A stretch of 64,000 bases of DNA from NCBI RefSeq assembly GCF_943181415.1, contig NZ_CALPBZ010000003.1, forward strand, positions 413,657 through 477,656, read 5' to 3'. The notes under the pieces were generated by a model. It saw only the letters and a program-made list of their open reading frames with translations. It was not told where the DNA came from and did not search any database. Every line of letters begins with the position of its first letter. Positions within the stretch are counted from its first letter, which is position 1. Positions 49,901-57,701 of this stretch are shown here, piece after piece. Both the position numbers and the translations under genes were made by a program. Origin of the DNA: Microbacterium sp. Marseille-Q6648. GTDB taxonomy: Bacteria > Actinomycetota > Actinomycetes > Actinomycetales > Microbacteriaceae.

Positions 49901-50869
49901 CCCGTGCTCGACGACCTGGTCGTCGAGGAGGATGCCGCGCACACGGGTCTGGTCGTCCGCACCGGCACGACCGCACCGACCCGGGCCGGCGTCGCCGATC
50001 ACGTGCTGCGGGCGTCGGTGAGCGGGCTCGGTGCGGGGCCCGGCTCGGTCGACGTCGCGGCGGTGACCGTGCCCGAGGTCGTCGAGGCGGACCTGTCGAC
50101 AGTGCCCGTCGGCACCGGCGGGGCCCCGACGTGGCGCCGCGGCGCGCGCGTGACCGGCCGTTCGCCCCTCGCGCTGTGGTTCACCCGGCCCGATCCGGCG
50201 GCGCCGGTGACCGTGGACGTGTCGTTGACCGACCCCCTCGGCCGCACCGCCAGCCGTACGGTTGCGATCCCGGGCTGGACGCCGCCGCCCCCGCCGGCAG
50301 AGGCGACGCTGGAGCTGCTCGGCATCACCCCGCGCGCCCTCTCGGGCGTCGTCGTGGGTGTGCTCACCGACGCTCCCCCACTCGTCGGCTACCGGCTGCG
50401 GATCTCGGCCGTCCGTCGGCGCGGCGGGGTCGGCGGGGTTGGTGGCGGGGCTGGCGGTGGCGGCCGGCGGGGCGGGTTCGGCGGTGGCGGGTTCGGCGGT
50501 GGCGGGTTCGGTGGAGGCGGGTTCGGCGGTGGCGGGCTCGGTGGAGGCGGGTTCGGTGGAGGCGGGTTCGGTGGAGGCGGGTTCGGTGGAGGCGGGCCGT
50601 TCGGGCCGGGCGGCCGCTTCGGCGGACCGATCGGCGGCGGACCACTCGCCCTCCGACCGCTCACGGCCGAGGCGGCGCTACGCGACATCCCCGCGGCTCC
50701 GCGTCCGCCGCTGACCGTCGGGACGGTGACCTTCCGACGACTCAGGAGGATGCCGGGACTCACCGGCTCCGCGATCGAAATCGGCGTCCCCCTCGGCTCG
50801 CCCGTCGTCGTGACCGTGACCCTCATCGCCCCCGACGGCGCCGAGGTGTCGGTGTCCGGCGAGGGCTGA
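46988..50869 (+). CDS. Giant 1293-residue beta-rich partner protein with FGGGG repeats
   Basis: Start ATG 46988 overlaps the stop of the preceding giant gene by one base (TGATG), with GGAGGTGGAGGAC upstream. No signal peptide. The N-terminus is helical (RIADPFRLRAEAVEIDWTSV, ARARAQLLGEKVDWERLKRR), then come many beta-sandwich-like segments (residues 85-1130), for example PVRLEVRTSGATWAVLVNAH and RYALAVADVFGVWSPWRDAA, reminiscent of fibronectin-III folds. A helical insert lies at 745-790. Residues about 1150-1215 are a Gly-rich run of FGGGG units, followed by a final beta segment (AIEIGVPLGSPVVVTVTLIA). No family recognised. Strict coupling with the 2286-residue protein suggests a complex. A 348-codon extension upstream overlaps that gene and is spurious. 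Confidence 0.82.
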   Translation: MVRIADPFRLRAEAVEIDWTSVARARAQLLGEKVDWERLKRRSMDVRLLWACSAELGVPHEPFLVWRRAVGRSKASPVDAVDSPHPDGVRLDWGGTVAGQVVVGATPLDAGRPVGLFVYRVGRDGVVGAVGATTARSTGGPVRLEVRTSGATWAVLVNAHSPHVSITTLHDIVNAKDWEPLEYVGLPIDQPWAGAHYDPREQGPVDAPRPPFDAALHRLTRGAPPLGWDALTPGGLQAPPWEEPDPVALVEELRKFVLPAVEPLYDAALPEFAQMQTEAWTSTTSPHVPGAARTSSLQTRTDPRPWAVLGLTAQVDPFLNLATGFGAVYTSEGFDDEQVQIGGDELLVTAAYRNTLGPGEQVVEGQPLPAGAGPAEYAAYAPRGASLAQIPAPMQLTATRAGIVEPRVPDAAFGESIRLSYRRTLTSAMLGTPTQQAAAVDETGSGAASAIIERRDPQGWRTVAVSPDAPQGQPGFDRASLMHAPVEIPIGSGGRNARYALAVADVFGVWSPWRDAAYSGGEPAPELPAIVSASLETRYAGSTAAPTTLVVDVACEWVERRPSRIDVRAVFHPVTPAPASPFALSPTGAVPSGCFDRDLAVTFAGDTPTGVGCTVVELNQEGTAPLGGAARDEGARRYRLTATVPTLDFATVRRWGVALWASRGLRVGPTPTPFGARTDVQAASPVPVHPLPPPQPPGVPLASLPDAGGSAHAAVTWSLAAGADARTAVVWECAETAMRQTAGLPARADAADTPSDRLVALRAAYDGLSADRQRGAFRRIAEVVAAARTTDVALPRGSTDIHLFAVTIVSSTAIESPWPQGPVPHEHLRAVIAPRLVRPEPPGIRSAPVAAGGGVEVRLRVQTSSAVPVQRFRLLRTRSDRAALRTDTMGPAFAEPLATAMTASGGGPAVDAVTGHPLYEATWQGALPAGWLPWLVRAVAVPQAVDPQRAVRGLESGPSDIVRVDAVPSGPPVLDDLVVEEDAAHTGLVVRTGTTAPTRAGVADHVLRASVSGLGAGPGSVDVAAVTVPEVVEADLSTVPVGTGGAPTWRRGARVTGRSPLALWFTRPDPAAPVTVDVSLTDPLGRTASRTVAIPGWTPPPPPAEATLELLGITPRALSGVVVGVLTDAPPLVGYRLRISAVRRRGGVGGVGGGAGGGGRRGGFGGGGFGGGGFGGGGFGGGGLGGGGFGGGGFGGGGFGGGGPFGPGGRFGGPIGGGPLALRPLTAEAALRDIPAAPRPPLTVGTVTFRRLRRMPGLTGSAIEIGVPLGSPVVVTVTLIAPDGAEVSVSGEG
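50460..50610 (+). repeat. Imperfect 15-base repeats encoding FGGGG units
   Basis: About nine tandem GGCGGGTTCGG(T/C)GG(A/T) units encode Phe/Leu-Gly-Gly-Gly-Gly blocks in the 1293-residue protein. Unit length is five codons, so gain or loss keeps the frame. Confidence 0.85.
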
Positions 50870-51005
50870 CCCGGCGACGACATCTGGGTGGCTGCGCACT
50901 GTTGACGCGCCGCCCGTTCGAGCCGAAGCCGTCTCCGTCCCGAGAGTCGCCGGGGGCGGCATCCGGTCAGCGGGGTTGTCGGGGTGGGATCGCGAGGCGG
51001 ACGGA

Positions 51006-51737
51006 TCAGGGCCGCTGAGGGCGGGAGCGCCACCACTCGACGAGGCCGACCAGCAGCAGGCCGAGGCAGGCGCCGGTGACGTTGGCGATGATGTCCATGA
51101 CGCTCGGGACGCGGCGATCGAGAGCGAGCGCCTGCACCGACTCGATGCCGACCGTGGTCACGAACGCGATCGGCACGACGAGGTACCGGCGCGCGAGGAT
51201 CACGGCCAGCAGCGCCCCGAGCGGGACGAACAGCAGGATGTTGGCGCCGAACTCCAGCCGCGCGTGCGTCACGACGGGTAGCACGCGCGTGATCGCGCGG
51301 ATGAGCGGCCCCGCGCCGCTGTCGACGGGAACCGGCCAGATCGCGATCAGCGTGAGCACGGCGATGTAGATCCCCAGCGCCGTGCGAGCCCAGCGGCTCT
51401 CAGCGTGGGATTCCGGCGTGGGCCGCGTCGCCGGGTCGGAGTGGGGCCGGTTCGCGGGGTCGGGCCGGGCCGCGTGCGCACGCGGCACCCCGGCGGCCGG
51501 GCTCGCGGGGTCGGGCCGGGCCGCGTGCGCACGCGGCACCCCGGGGGCCGGGTCTTCGGGGGCAGAGCGGGACGCGTGCGCACGCGTCACCGGAGACTCA
51601 CCGGCCGAGACACCGGATGCCGCGGCGGCGGTCGCGGGCAGGGGCGGCTTCGGCGGAATCGGGCCCACCGGCCGCGGCGGGATGCCGAGTTCGCGAAGCG
51701 CGGCGTCGAGCGCCTCATCGTCGGCGGGTTGCGGCAT
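51006..51737 (-). CDS. VanZ-like membrane protein with repetitive N-terminal region
   Basis: A 243-residue protein. The C-terminal 130 residues form a VanZ-like domain with about four membrane segments: ALGIYIAVLTLIAIWPVPVD, FGANILLFVPLGALLAVILA, VPIAFVTTVGIESVQALALD, IIANVTGACLGLLLVGLVEW. The motif NILLFVPLG...ES.Q......R....DI..N..G is characteristic. The N-terminal 100 residues are Pro/Ala/Arg-rich and disordered with a 17-residue repeat (GVPRAHAARPDPASPAA). VanZ-like proteins have a known link to teicoplanin tolerance in one case only; function here is unknown. It converges on the giant operon. Confidence 0.85.
   Translation of the reverse strand: MPQPADDEALDAALRELGIPPRPVGPIPPKPPLPATAAAASGVSAGESPVTRAHASRSAPEDPAPGVPRAHAARPDPASPAAGVPRAHAARPDPANRPHSDPATRPTPESHAESRWARTALGIYIAVLTLIAIWPVPVDSGAGPLIRAITRVLPVVTHARLEFGANILLFVPLGALLAVILARRYLVVPIAFVTTVGIESVQALALDRRVPSVMDIIANVTGACLGLLLVGLVEWWRSRPQRP
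51452..51553 (+). repeat. 51-bp tandem repeat in VanZ-like gene
   Basis: Two near-identical 51-base units starting at 51452 and 51503 (TCGCGGGG...) encode a 17-residue repeat; a degenerate third follows. Each contains the palindrome GCGTGCGCACGC. Confidence 0.85.
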
Positions 51738-51879
51738 CCGGACCTCCCTTGAGAAGGGCGCCGCGACGGTGCCGCGCGTGTGTGGGGCGAGTTTAGCGCG
51801 GGCGCGGTGCAGGCGATGTCGGGGATCGGACGTAGAGTTCTCCCTGTCGCTGTGGGAGCGACGAGAGACTGGGGCTCAC

Positions 51880-52023
51880 GTGAAAGACCTCGACCCGAAC
51901 GAGGACATCTTCGACGCCGCGGCGCAACCGCGGTGTCCGGAGTGCGGCACGCTGCTGCGCGACGTGCCGGGCGGCTTCCTGTGCCCGACCGACGGGCTGT
52001 CCTTCCTCAGCACCCAGCTCTGA
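51880..52023 (+). CDS. Small zinc-ribbon protein
   Basis: A 47-residue protein starting at GTG 51880. It has CPECG near residue 19 and FLCPTDG near 33, i.e. CxxC...C, like small zinc ribbons of actinobacteria. The N-terminus is acidic (KDLDPNEDIFDAA). Divergent from the VanZ-like gene with about 140 bases between. No function known. Confidence 0.6.
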   Translation: MKDLDPNEDIFDAAAQPRCPECGTLLRDVPGGFLCPTDGLSFLSTQL

Positions 52024-52110
52024 GCGGGGCTCGCTCAGCGGGCGCCTCAGACGTGGTCACCTGCGAGGCGTCCTCAGACGTGCCCGTCGCCCACCCGCCC
52101 ACGCCGCAGG

Positions 52111-52314
52111 TCAAACGCGGTCTTCGCCGTAACCGCGGATGCTGCGCAGCTCGTCCTGGAGTTCGGCCCGTGCGGCATCCGTCTCGGGGACCGGCTGCTC
52201 GGTCTGCGACGGGGCGTCGGTCTGGTCGGCGTCGGTCTGGTCGGCGCCGTTCTCGTCGGACGGCTTCCCGGCCGACGGATCCATGTCGCCCGCGGCGTCG
52301 TCGCGCCCGCTCAC
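52111..52314 (-). CDS. Small acidic hypothetical protein
   Basis: A 67-residue hydrophilic protein rich in Asp, Ala and Gln (ADQTDADQTDA) ending in ELQDELRSIRGYGEDRV. Its start overlaps the stop of the upstream small membrane protein gene by four bases (52311-52314), which supports translation as a pair. No family recognised. Confidence 0.5.
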   Translation of the reverse strand: MSGRDDAAGDMDPSAGKPSDENGADQTDADQTDAPSQTEQPVPETDAARAELQDELRSIRGYGEDRV

Positions 52315-52484
52315 GCCACCACTCCGAATGACGCGGCGAGCGCCTCGGTGTGCCCGCCCGAGAACTCCAGGCTGTCACCGGTGAAGATGCTCAGCAGCAC
52401 CATGCCGAAGACGAAGACGATCGCGGCGAGCATCACCGCCGCGCCCGCGAGCGAGATCAAGAGGGGAAGTCGTGACGCGTTCAT
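52311..52484 (-). CDS. Small membrane protein
   Basis: A 57-residue protein beginning MNASRLPLLISLAGAAVMLA with one long hydrophobic segment (AAIVFVFGMVLLSIF) and a short polar tail. AGCATG-type start preceded by ATCGAAGC; the ribosome site is weak. Couples by an ATGA overlap to the acidic gene downstream. Function unknown. Confidence 0.5.
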   Translation of the reverse strand: MNASRLPLLISLAGAAVMLAAIVFVFGMVLLSIFTGDSLEFSGGHTEALAASFGVVA

Positions 52485-52555
52485 GCTTCGATCATGGCCG
52501 ATCCGAGCGACCTCGGGGCGGGTCTTGTGGGAACGGGTTCCGTCGGGCACAGGCC

Positions 52556-52592
52556 GAAGCCCCGGCATCCATCGATCGGATGCCGGGGCTTC
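52556..52592 (-). terminator. Hairpin terminator after csbD-like gene
   Basis: A perfect 15-base stem (GAAGCCCCGGCATCC with GGATGCCGGGGCTTC) and a seven-base loop ATCGATC, ten bases after the CsbD stop. Confidence 0.85.
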
Positions 52593-52602
52593 GGGTGTCT
52601 GG

Positions 52603-52773
52603 TTACTTGAACGCGTCCTTGACGTTCTCGCCAGCCTGCTTGATGTTGGCGCTCGTCTGGTCGGCCTTGCCCTCGCGCTCGAGGCGCTCGTTGTCGGTGG
52701 CCTTGCCAGCCCCCTCCTTGGCCTTGCCGCCGGCTTCTTCAGCCGCGTTCCGGATCTTGTCGTCGATTCCCAT
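52603..52773 (-). CDS. CsbD family stress protein
   Basis: A 56-residue hydrophilic protein of the CsbD type, a general-stress-induced small protein with no known mechanism. It reads MGIDDKIRNAAEEAGGKAKE, the charged helical repeat typical of the family, and ends ANIKQAGENVKDAFK. GAGAGGAGCC lies just before the ATG. A longer frame upstream to 52929 is not conserved. A strong hairpin follows. Confidence 0.88.
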   Translation of the reverse strand: MGIDDKIRNAAEEAGGKAKEGAGKATDNERLEREGKADQTSANIKQAGENVKDAFK

Positions 52774-52922
52774 GAGAGGCTCCTCTCGATCAGTGGACCG
52801 GTGTTGTGCACCGGGGCCATGACATCGACGGTACGTGCTGGAGTGCCGTTCACGAGGGGGGTTGCACTCCGCGCCGGAACGCGTTACAACGCGAGTTCGG
52901 CGGGTGGCGCAGTGCTGCGGAT

Positions 52923-53270
52923 GCGGCATCCGCTCAGGCGCGGCGCAGTTGGCGGCAACTGCGGTCGACGCCGCGGGAAGCGACAGATACCGCCAACTCG
53001 CGGGCGCGGCATCCGCTCAGCCGAGGCGGAGTTGGCGGCATCAGCGGTCAACGCCGCGGGAAGCGACAGATACCGCCAACCCGCGGGCGCGGCATCCGCT
53101 CAGCCGAGGCGCAGTTGGCGGCATCCGCGGTCAACGCCGCAGGAAGCGACACATACCGCCAACTCGCGGGCGCGGCATCCGCTCAGCCGCGGCGGAGTTG
53201 GCGGCATCCGCGGTCAACGCCGCGGGAAGCGACACATACCGCCAACTCCCGGACGCAGCATCCGGGGCCG
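52923..53270 (+). repeat. Array of 83-bp tandem repeats (four copies)
   Basis: Units start at 52923, 53006, 53089 and 53172 (GCGGCATCCGCTCAG...), exactly 83 bases apart and about 90-95% alike, with a partial fifth copy to about 53270. Each unit contains inverted arms GTTGGCGG and CCGCCAAC, so each RNA or DNA copy can fold. It lies between the CsbD gene and the GH32 gene. Long open frames through it exist only because the unit lacks stops. Confidence 0.92.
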
Positions 53271-53302
53271 CACCCCTCCGCCGCAGACGCGCAACCCGCG
53301 GG

Positions 53303-54874
53303 CTACCGAACGGCGAGCTCCCTCACCGTCAGCCCTCGGAACACCGACGTGCCGTCGTACGAGTACAGCCGGATGCCGTCGTCGCCTTCGAGTGGGAACA
53401 CCCGGTGGGAGTGGACGACCTGGCCGTCGTCGACGAACACCTCCACGCTCGTGCGGTCGACGAGTACCCGCAGGCGCAGTCGCCCCGACGACGGGTCGGC
53501 GGTGAACTGCGACTCGCCTCCGGTGGGGTTGATCGTCGGTCGACGGTTGACGTAGGTGAAGGGGCCGGGCAGGAACATTCCCGCAGCGACATGTCTTCCG
53601 CCGCCGGGTGCTCGGCACACCTCGACGCCGAGGTTCCCCGGCGCGGCGGAGGTGTTCCAGGTGATCTCGCACGACAGCTCGTAAGCGAGGGCGCGCACCT
53701 CCAGGTCGCGCGTGCCCGCGACCGTGACATCGCCGAGGCGATGCGTGCGCGCGGCGTAATCGCGCAGCGCCTCCGTCGGCTGCGAGGCCAGCGCGTATCC
53801 GCTGCCGCTGCGCACCAGCCGCACGTCGCGCACGATCATGTCGTCGCCGTTGTAGCCGTCGGTGGCGAGGGTCGGGGTGTTGTGCGGATAGTCCCAGAAG
53901 TTCGCCCACCCGATCGCGTGGCGCAGCGACTCGTCGACCGCGCCCGAGGCGTCGTGGTGCTCGTAGGTCACCGCACCGTAGAAGTCGAAGCCCCGGTCGA
54001 GCCACTGCGGCTCGTCATGGTCGACGGTGAACGACGCCCCGTCGAACGACCCGGTCCAGTAGGCGTATGTCGCCGGCAGCCCGCGGCCCTTGCCGTTGGC
54101 GCTCGTGCCGAGCACCCAGTGCACCGTGCCGTCGTCGGCGGTCATGCGGAAGAGGTCGGGGCACTCCAGCAGCCCGAGGTCCGTGCGCCGGAACTGGCCC
54201 ACCTCACGCCACGACTTCAGGTCGGCCGAGGCGTAGAAGCCCAGTCGCTGACCTTCCGCGTTGAGCATGAACCATCGCTCGCGCACGTCGTCCCACACGA
54301 CCTTCGGGTCGCGGAAGTCGGGCACACCGGGGTTCGGCAGCACCGGCGCCGACCCGCCCGGACGGAACGACCGCCCGCCGTCGGTCGAGTACCAGAGGTA
54401 CTGCGCCTGCCGACCCTGGGGCGCCTGCGTCACGAGGGCGACCACCGCGCCTTCGCCGTAGCCGGCGGTGCCGCGCTCGTCGACCACGAGGCTTCCCGAC
54501 CAGCAGTCGCCGTTGCCGTTGCTGAACTTCGGGATCGCCACGCCCTGGTCGCGGAACGACACGTGATCGCGCGTCGTCGCTCTACGCCACGACGTGCCCG
54601 CGCCGCCCTCGAGATAGTCGGCGTTGTACAGGTAGTAGTAGTGGTACTCGCCGTCCAGCCAGATCGGCCGCTGCGGGTCGTTCTTCCAGTTGTCGGGAAC
54701 GCTGAAGTGGTACTGCGGGCGCATGCGAGTGCGTCCTTTCGACATGGTGCCGGATGCCGCGGGCCGAAGCTCCGCAGCGGCGGCGCCGCCCGTGGTGAGG
54801 GCGACCGCGCTGCCGAGGGCTGCGACCGAGGCGCCGGTCAGCAGTCCGCGGCGGGACAGGTGGGATTCGGACAT
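53303..54874 (-). CDS. Secreted GH32 fructan hydrolase (levanase/inulinase type)
   Basis: A 523-residue exported enzyme. The Tat signal SRRGLLTGASVAALGSAVAL at residues 8-27 is followed by AAAA cleavage. GH32 catalytic blocks: WKNDPQRP with nucleophile Asp66, FRDPKVVW near 186, and ECPDLF with the acid/base Glu near 236. The C-terminal beta-sandwich (LRLRVLVDRTSVEVFVDDGQ) is present. The NDPQRP variant (instead of NDPNG) is seen in exo-acting levanases and levanbiose-releasing enzymes, so levan is the likely substrate. It is followed by the intracellular GH32 gene and transporter. ATG 54874 has GAAAGGTGAT upstream. Confidence 0.9.
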   Translation of the reverse strand: MSESHLSRRGLLTGASVAALGSAVALTTGGAAAAELRPAASGTMSKGRTRMRPQYHFSVPDNWKNDPQRPIWLDGEYHYYYLYNADYLEGGAGTSWRRATTRDHVSFRDQGVAIPKFSNGNGDCWSGSLVVDERGTAGYGEGAVVALVTQAPQGRQAQYLWYSTDGGRSFRPGGSAPVLPNPGVPDFRDPKVVWDDVRERWFMLNAEGQRLGFYASADLKSWREVGQFRRTDLGLLECPDLFRMTADDGTVHWVLGTSANGKGRGLPATYAYWTGSFDGASFTVDHDEPQWLDRGFDFYGAVTYEHHDASGAVDESLRHAIGWANFWDYPHNTPTLATDGYNGDDMIVRDVRLVRSGSGYALASQPTEALRDYAARTHRLGDVTVAGTRDLEVRALAYELSCEITWNTSAAPGNLGVEVCRAPGGGRHVAAGMFLPGPFTYVNRRPTINPTGGESQFTADPSSGRLRLRVLVDRTSVEVFVDDGQVVHSHRVFPLEGDDGIRLYSYDGTSVFRGLTVRELAVR

Positions 54875-55023
54875 GGGATCACCTTTCGTCGTTGGAAGGA
54901 GGAATCGGAGCGGGAGGGCCGCCGGATGGACCGTGCCGGCGGGTGCGCCGCCGGGCGACCGTGCCGGCGGGTCGACCGTGTGCCGCCGGGAACCGGGCGG
55001 CGGACCGACCGGCGGCAAAGGTG

Positions 55024-56610
55024 CTAGCGGGTGACCGTCGCCATACGCCACGCGCGCAGGGTCGCCGTTGCGCCGCCCGAGACGGCCGCGTGCACACCGA
55101 GCGCATCGGCTCGCGTGGGGTACACCCGCGCCGCCAGCGGGACACCGTCGGCGAAGGCCTCGAGGGTCGAGTGGTCGACGAGAACCCGAAGACGGATGCC
55201 GCGACCCGCGGCCGCCGCGCCCGACGCACCCGCCGGCGGGACCACCCCGGCATCGTCCTCGACCGCGTGGCCTTCGATGCCACCGCCCGTCGAGACACCA
55301 CCCGCCGTCGAGACACCGTCCGCAACGACACCGCCGAGCGGTGCGACGTCGACCGTGCCGTCGAGGCTCGACCGCGACCGGTCGAGGTCGAGCGTCACCT
55401 CGTCGCCGGAGCGCGCGAGGCGGTAGACCGTTCCCTCGGCGCCGTCCGGAGTTGCTCGCACCGTCAGCGCGAGTCCGCCGCCGTCGGGCAGATCGACGTC
55501 GAGCTCGAGGTCGAGCTGATCGCCCCCGACGACGCCCGCGGCGGAGGTCGCATCCCCGTCGAACAGCAGGTCGCGACGCAGGGCGTCCACCTCGGGTGCC
55601 GGCTCCTGGTGCAGCCCGCCGCCGGAACCCGCCCCGGCCGCACGGGCGGTGACGACGCGGGGCAGCGACATGACACCGGACCAGCCCGCGTCGCCGGTGG
55701 CGGCATCCGATCGACCCTCCTGCATCCAGCCGAACATGATGCGCCGGCCGGACTCATCGAGCATCGACTGCGGCGCGTAGAAGAAGCGGCCGCCGAGATC
55801 CAGCCGGTGAAGCGCCTCGGGGATGAAGCGATCGCCCTCGTACCGACCCGACCAGTAGAGCGGATGCAGGGTCTCACCGTCGTTCCACGCCGAGAACACC
55901 AGCACGTCGCCGGCGCCGGGCACGGTGAAGAGGTCGACGCACTCCCACATCGTGCCCGTCCAGTCGGGAGCCCCGGGAGACCCGGTGCGCGCATCGCCGG
56001 TGAGCAGTTCGCCGACATAGGTCCACGAGCGCAGGTCGTCGGATTCGTACAGCAGCGCCGTGCCGCCCACCCCTCGGATGCCGGACCCGACGATCTGCCG
56101 CCAGCGACCGCCTTCTCGCCACACGCAGTGGTCGCGGAACGCCACGACATCGAGCCCCGGAGGCGGCGACGCGATGACGGGGTTCGCGGGATCCTTCGTC
56201 CAGGTCGTCAGGTCGGCACTTCCGGTCGCCAGGCACGGCAGCTCGCGTCCGTCGTGCCGCCCCGAGTACATCAGGTGCGACACGCCCGCGTCGTCGGTGA
56301 CGAGCACGCCCGACCAGCACCCGTCGACGTCGGGACCGGTACTCGGCTCGAGCGCCACGGGCAGGTCGCGCCACGTCACCAGGTCGGTGCTCACGGCGTG
56401 ACCCCACTGGATGCGGTGGTGCACCGGCCGTTCGGGGTTGAACTGGTAGAAGAGGTGGTACTCGCCGCCGCGGTGCGAGAGGCCGTTCGGGTCGTTGAGC
56501 CAGCCGGCCGGGGCGACGAAGTGGAACCCCGGGCGGTGCGGGTCGGCGGCGGCGCGCGCGGCGAGCGCCGCGGTGGTGAGTCCGGCGCGCGAGTCGTCGA
56601 TGAGGGTCAT
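55024..56610 (-). CDS. Intracellular GH32 beta-fructosidase
   Basis: A 528-residue cytoplasmic GH32 enzyme: WLNDPNGLSHRGGEYHLFYQ with nucleophile Asp40, AFRDHCVWREGGRW near 157, WECVDLFTVPGAGD with acid/base Glu near 222. A C-terminal beta-sandwich follows, with a Gly/Val-rich insertion (GVSTAGGVSTGGGIEG). It resembles sucrose/fructo-oligosaccharide hydrolases. Its start overlaps the stop of the ABC ATPase gene by four bases (56607-56610), so it is the last coupled gene of the transporter operon. It probably cleaves imported fructo-oligosaccharides into fructose. Confidence 0.92.
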   Translation of the reverse strand: MTLIDDSRAGLTTAALAARAAADPHRPGFHFVAPAGWLNDPNGLSHRGGEYHLFYQFNPERPVHHRIQWGHAVSTDLVTWRDLPVALEPSTGPDVDGCWSGVLVTDDAGVSHLMYSGRHDGRELPCLATGSADLTTWTKDPANPVIASPPPGLDVVAFRDHCVWREGGRWRQIVGSGIRGVGGTALLYESDDLRSWTYVGELLTGDARTGSPGAPDWTGTMWECVDLFTVPGAGDVLVFSAWNDGETLHPLYWSGRYEGDRFIPEALHRLDLGGRFFYAPQSMLDESGRRIMFGWMQEGRSDAATGDAGWSGVMSLPRVVTARAAGAGSGGGLHQEPAPEVDALRRDLLFDGDATSAAGVVGGDQLDLELDVDLPDGGGLALTVRATPDGAEGTVYRLARSGDEVTLDLDRSRSSLDGTVDVAPLGGVVADGVSTAGGVSTGGGIEGHAVEDDAGVVPPAGASGAAAAGRGIRLRVLVDHSTLEAFADGVPLAARVYPTRADALGVHAAVSGGATATLRAWRMATVTR

Positions 56611-57701
56611 GCGGGGTTCTCCGTGTCGGTGTCGATGTCGGTGCCGGTGCGGGTGCCCTGCTCGGCCTCCACGCTGCGCTGCAGGGCGGTGCCGGGAGCG
56701 TCGGCGGGCGGGGCGTACCGGCCGCAGCGCACCCAGTGCTCGGGCTGGTCGCTGAGACGGTGGAAGACGGCGCGGTCGGTCGCGCACGCCGTGTCGGTCT
56801 GTCCTTCGTAGGCGCACCCGGTCGGATGCAGCACCTCGCGGCGCAGCCGCGCGCGCTCTACCGGGTCGAAGCCCTCGGTGCGCGTGGGGTCGGGCACGGC
56901 CGAGATGAGCAGCCGCGTGTAGGGGTGGGCGGGGTTGGCGAGCAGCTGAAGCGCCTCGCCGCCCTCGACGAACTCGCCGGCGTACATCACGACGATGCGA
57001 TCGGCGAGATATCGCGCCGAGGCGAGGTCGTGGGTGATGTAGAGCATCGAGATGCCCTGCTCCTCGCACAGCGTGCGCATGAGGTTCAGCACCCCGATCC
57101 GCACCGAGACGTCGAGCATCGAGGTGGGCTCGTCGGCGAGCATCAGCCGTGGACCGACCGCGAGCGCCCGCGCGATCGCGATGCGCTGGCGCTGTCCGCC
57201 CGACAGCTCGTGCGGGTAGCGCTCGAGCAGCTCCGCCGGCAGGTCGACCTTGGCCATCAGGCGCCGCTTCGCCTCCTCCATCGCGTCGCGACCGCGGCCG
57301 ACGACCCCGTGGACCGTGAGCGGTCGCTCGAGGAAGTGCCCGACCCGGTGCGCGGGATTGAGGGAGCCGAAGGGGTCCTGGAAGATCATCTGCACCGCAG
57401 AGCGGTACCGCCGGCTGGCTCCGCGCGGCTCGGCACGGAGCATGTCGCGACCTTCGAAGGCGAACGTGCCGCCGGTCGGCTGCTCGAGGCGGGCCAGGCA
57501 CCGCGCGAGGGTCGACTTGCCGCTGCCGGACTCGCCGACGAGCGCGACGATCTCGCCGTGGGCGATGTCGAGGTCGACCCCGCCGAGGGCGCGCACGCGT
57601 CCGCGCGAGAACAGCCCGCCGGTCGCGAACGTCTTCGTGAGTCCGCGCACGCTCAGCACGGTGGTGCCGGTGCGCGCGTCGGAGGATTCGGTCAGGGTCA
57701 T
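56607..57701 (-). CDS. ABC transporter ATP-binding protein (DppF/OppF type)
   Basis: A 364-residue ATPase of the oligopeptide/nickel importer class. Walker [10 protein letters not shown] near 47, [15 protein letters not shown] signature, Walker [10 protein letters not shown], and the C-terminal oligopeptide-type extension with [11 protein letters not shown]. It pairs with the ATPase at 57698 to drive one importer. Overlaps of four bases on both sides tie it to the operon. The long Cys-containing tail, about residues 300-364, is usual for the family. Confidence 0.93.
   Translation of the reverse strand: MTLTESSDARTGTTVLSVRGLTKTFATGGLFSRGRVRALGGVDLDIAHGEIVALVGESGSGKSTLARCLARLEQPTGGTFAFEGRDMLRAEPRGASRRYRSAVQMIFQDPFGSLNPAHRVGHFLERPLTVHGVVGRGRDAMEEAKRRLMAKVDLPAELLERYPHELSGGQRQRIAIARALAVGPRLMLADEPTSMLDVSVRIGVLNLMRTLCEEQGISMLYITHDLASARYLADRIVVMYAGEFVEGGEALQLLANPAHPYTRLLISAVPDPTRTEGFDPVERARLRREVLHPTGCAYEGQTDTACATDRAVFHRLSDQPEHWVRCGRYAPPADAPGTALQRSVEAEQGTRTGTDIDTDTENPA

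Noticed and set aside
40128-50869. Contractile injection system or phage tail module
   Set aside because: No sheath, tube, baseplate, spike or AAA+ gene accompanies the giant pair, and no segment of either protein was recognisable as a tail component.
52923-53270. CRISPR array
   Set aside because: Units are contiguous 83-base copies with no unique spacers and no cas genes nearby.
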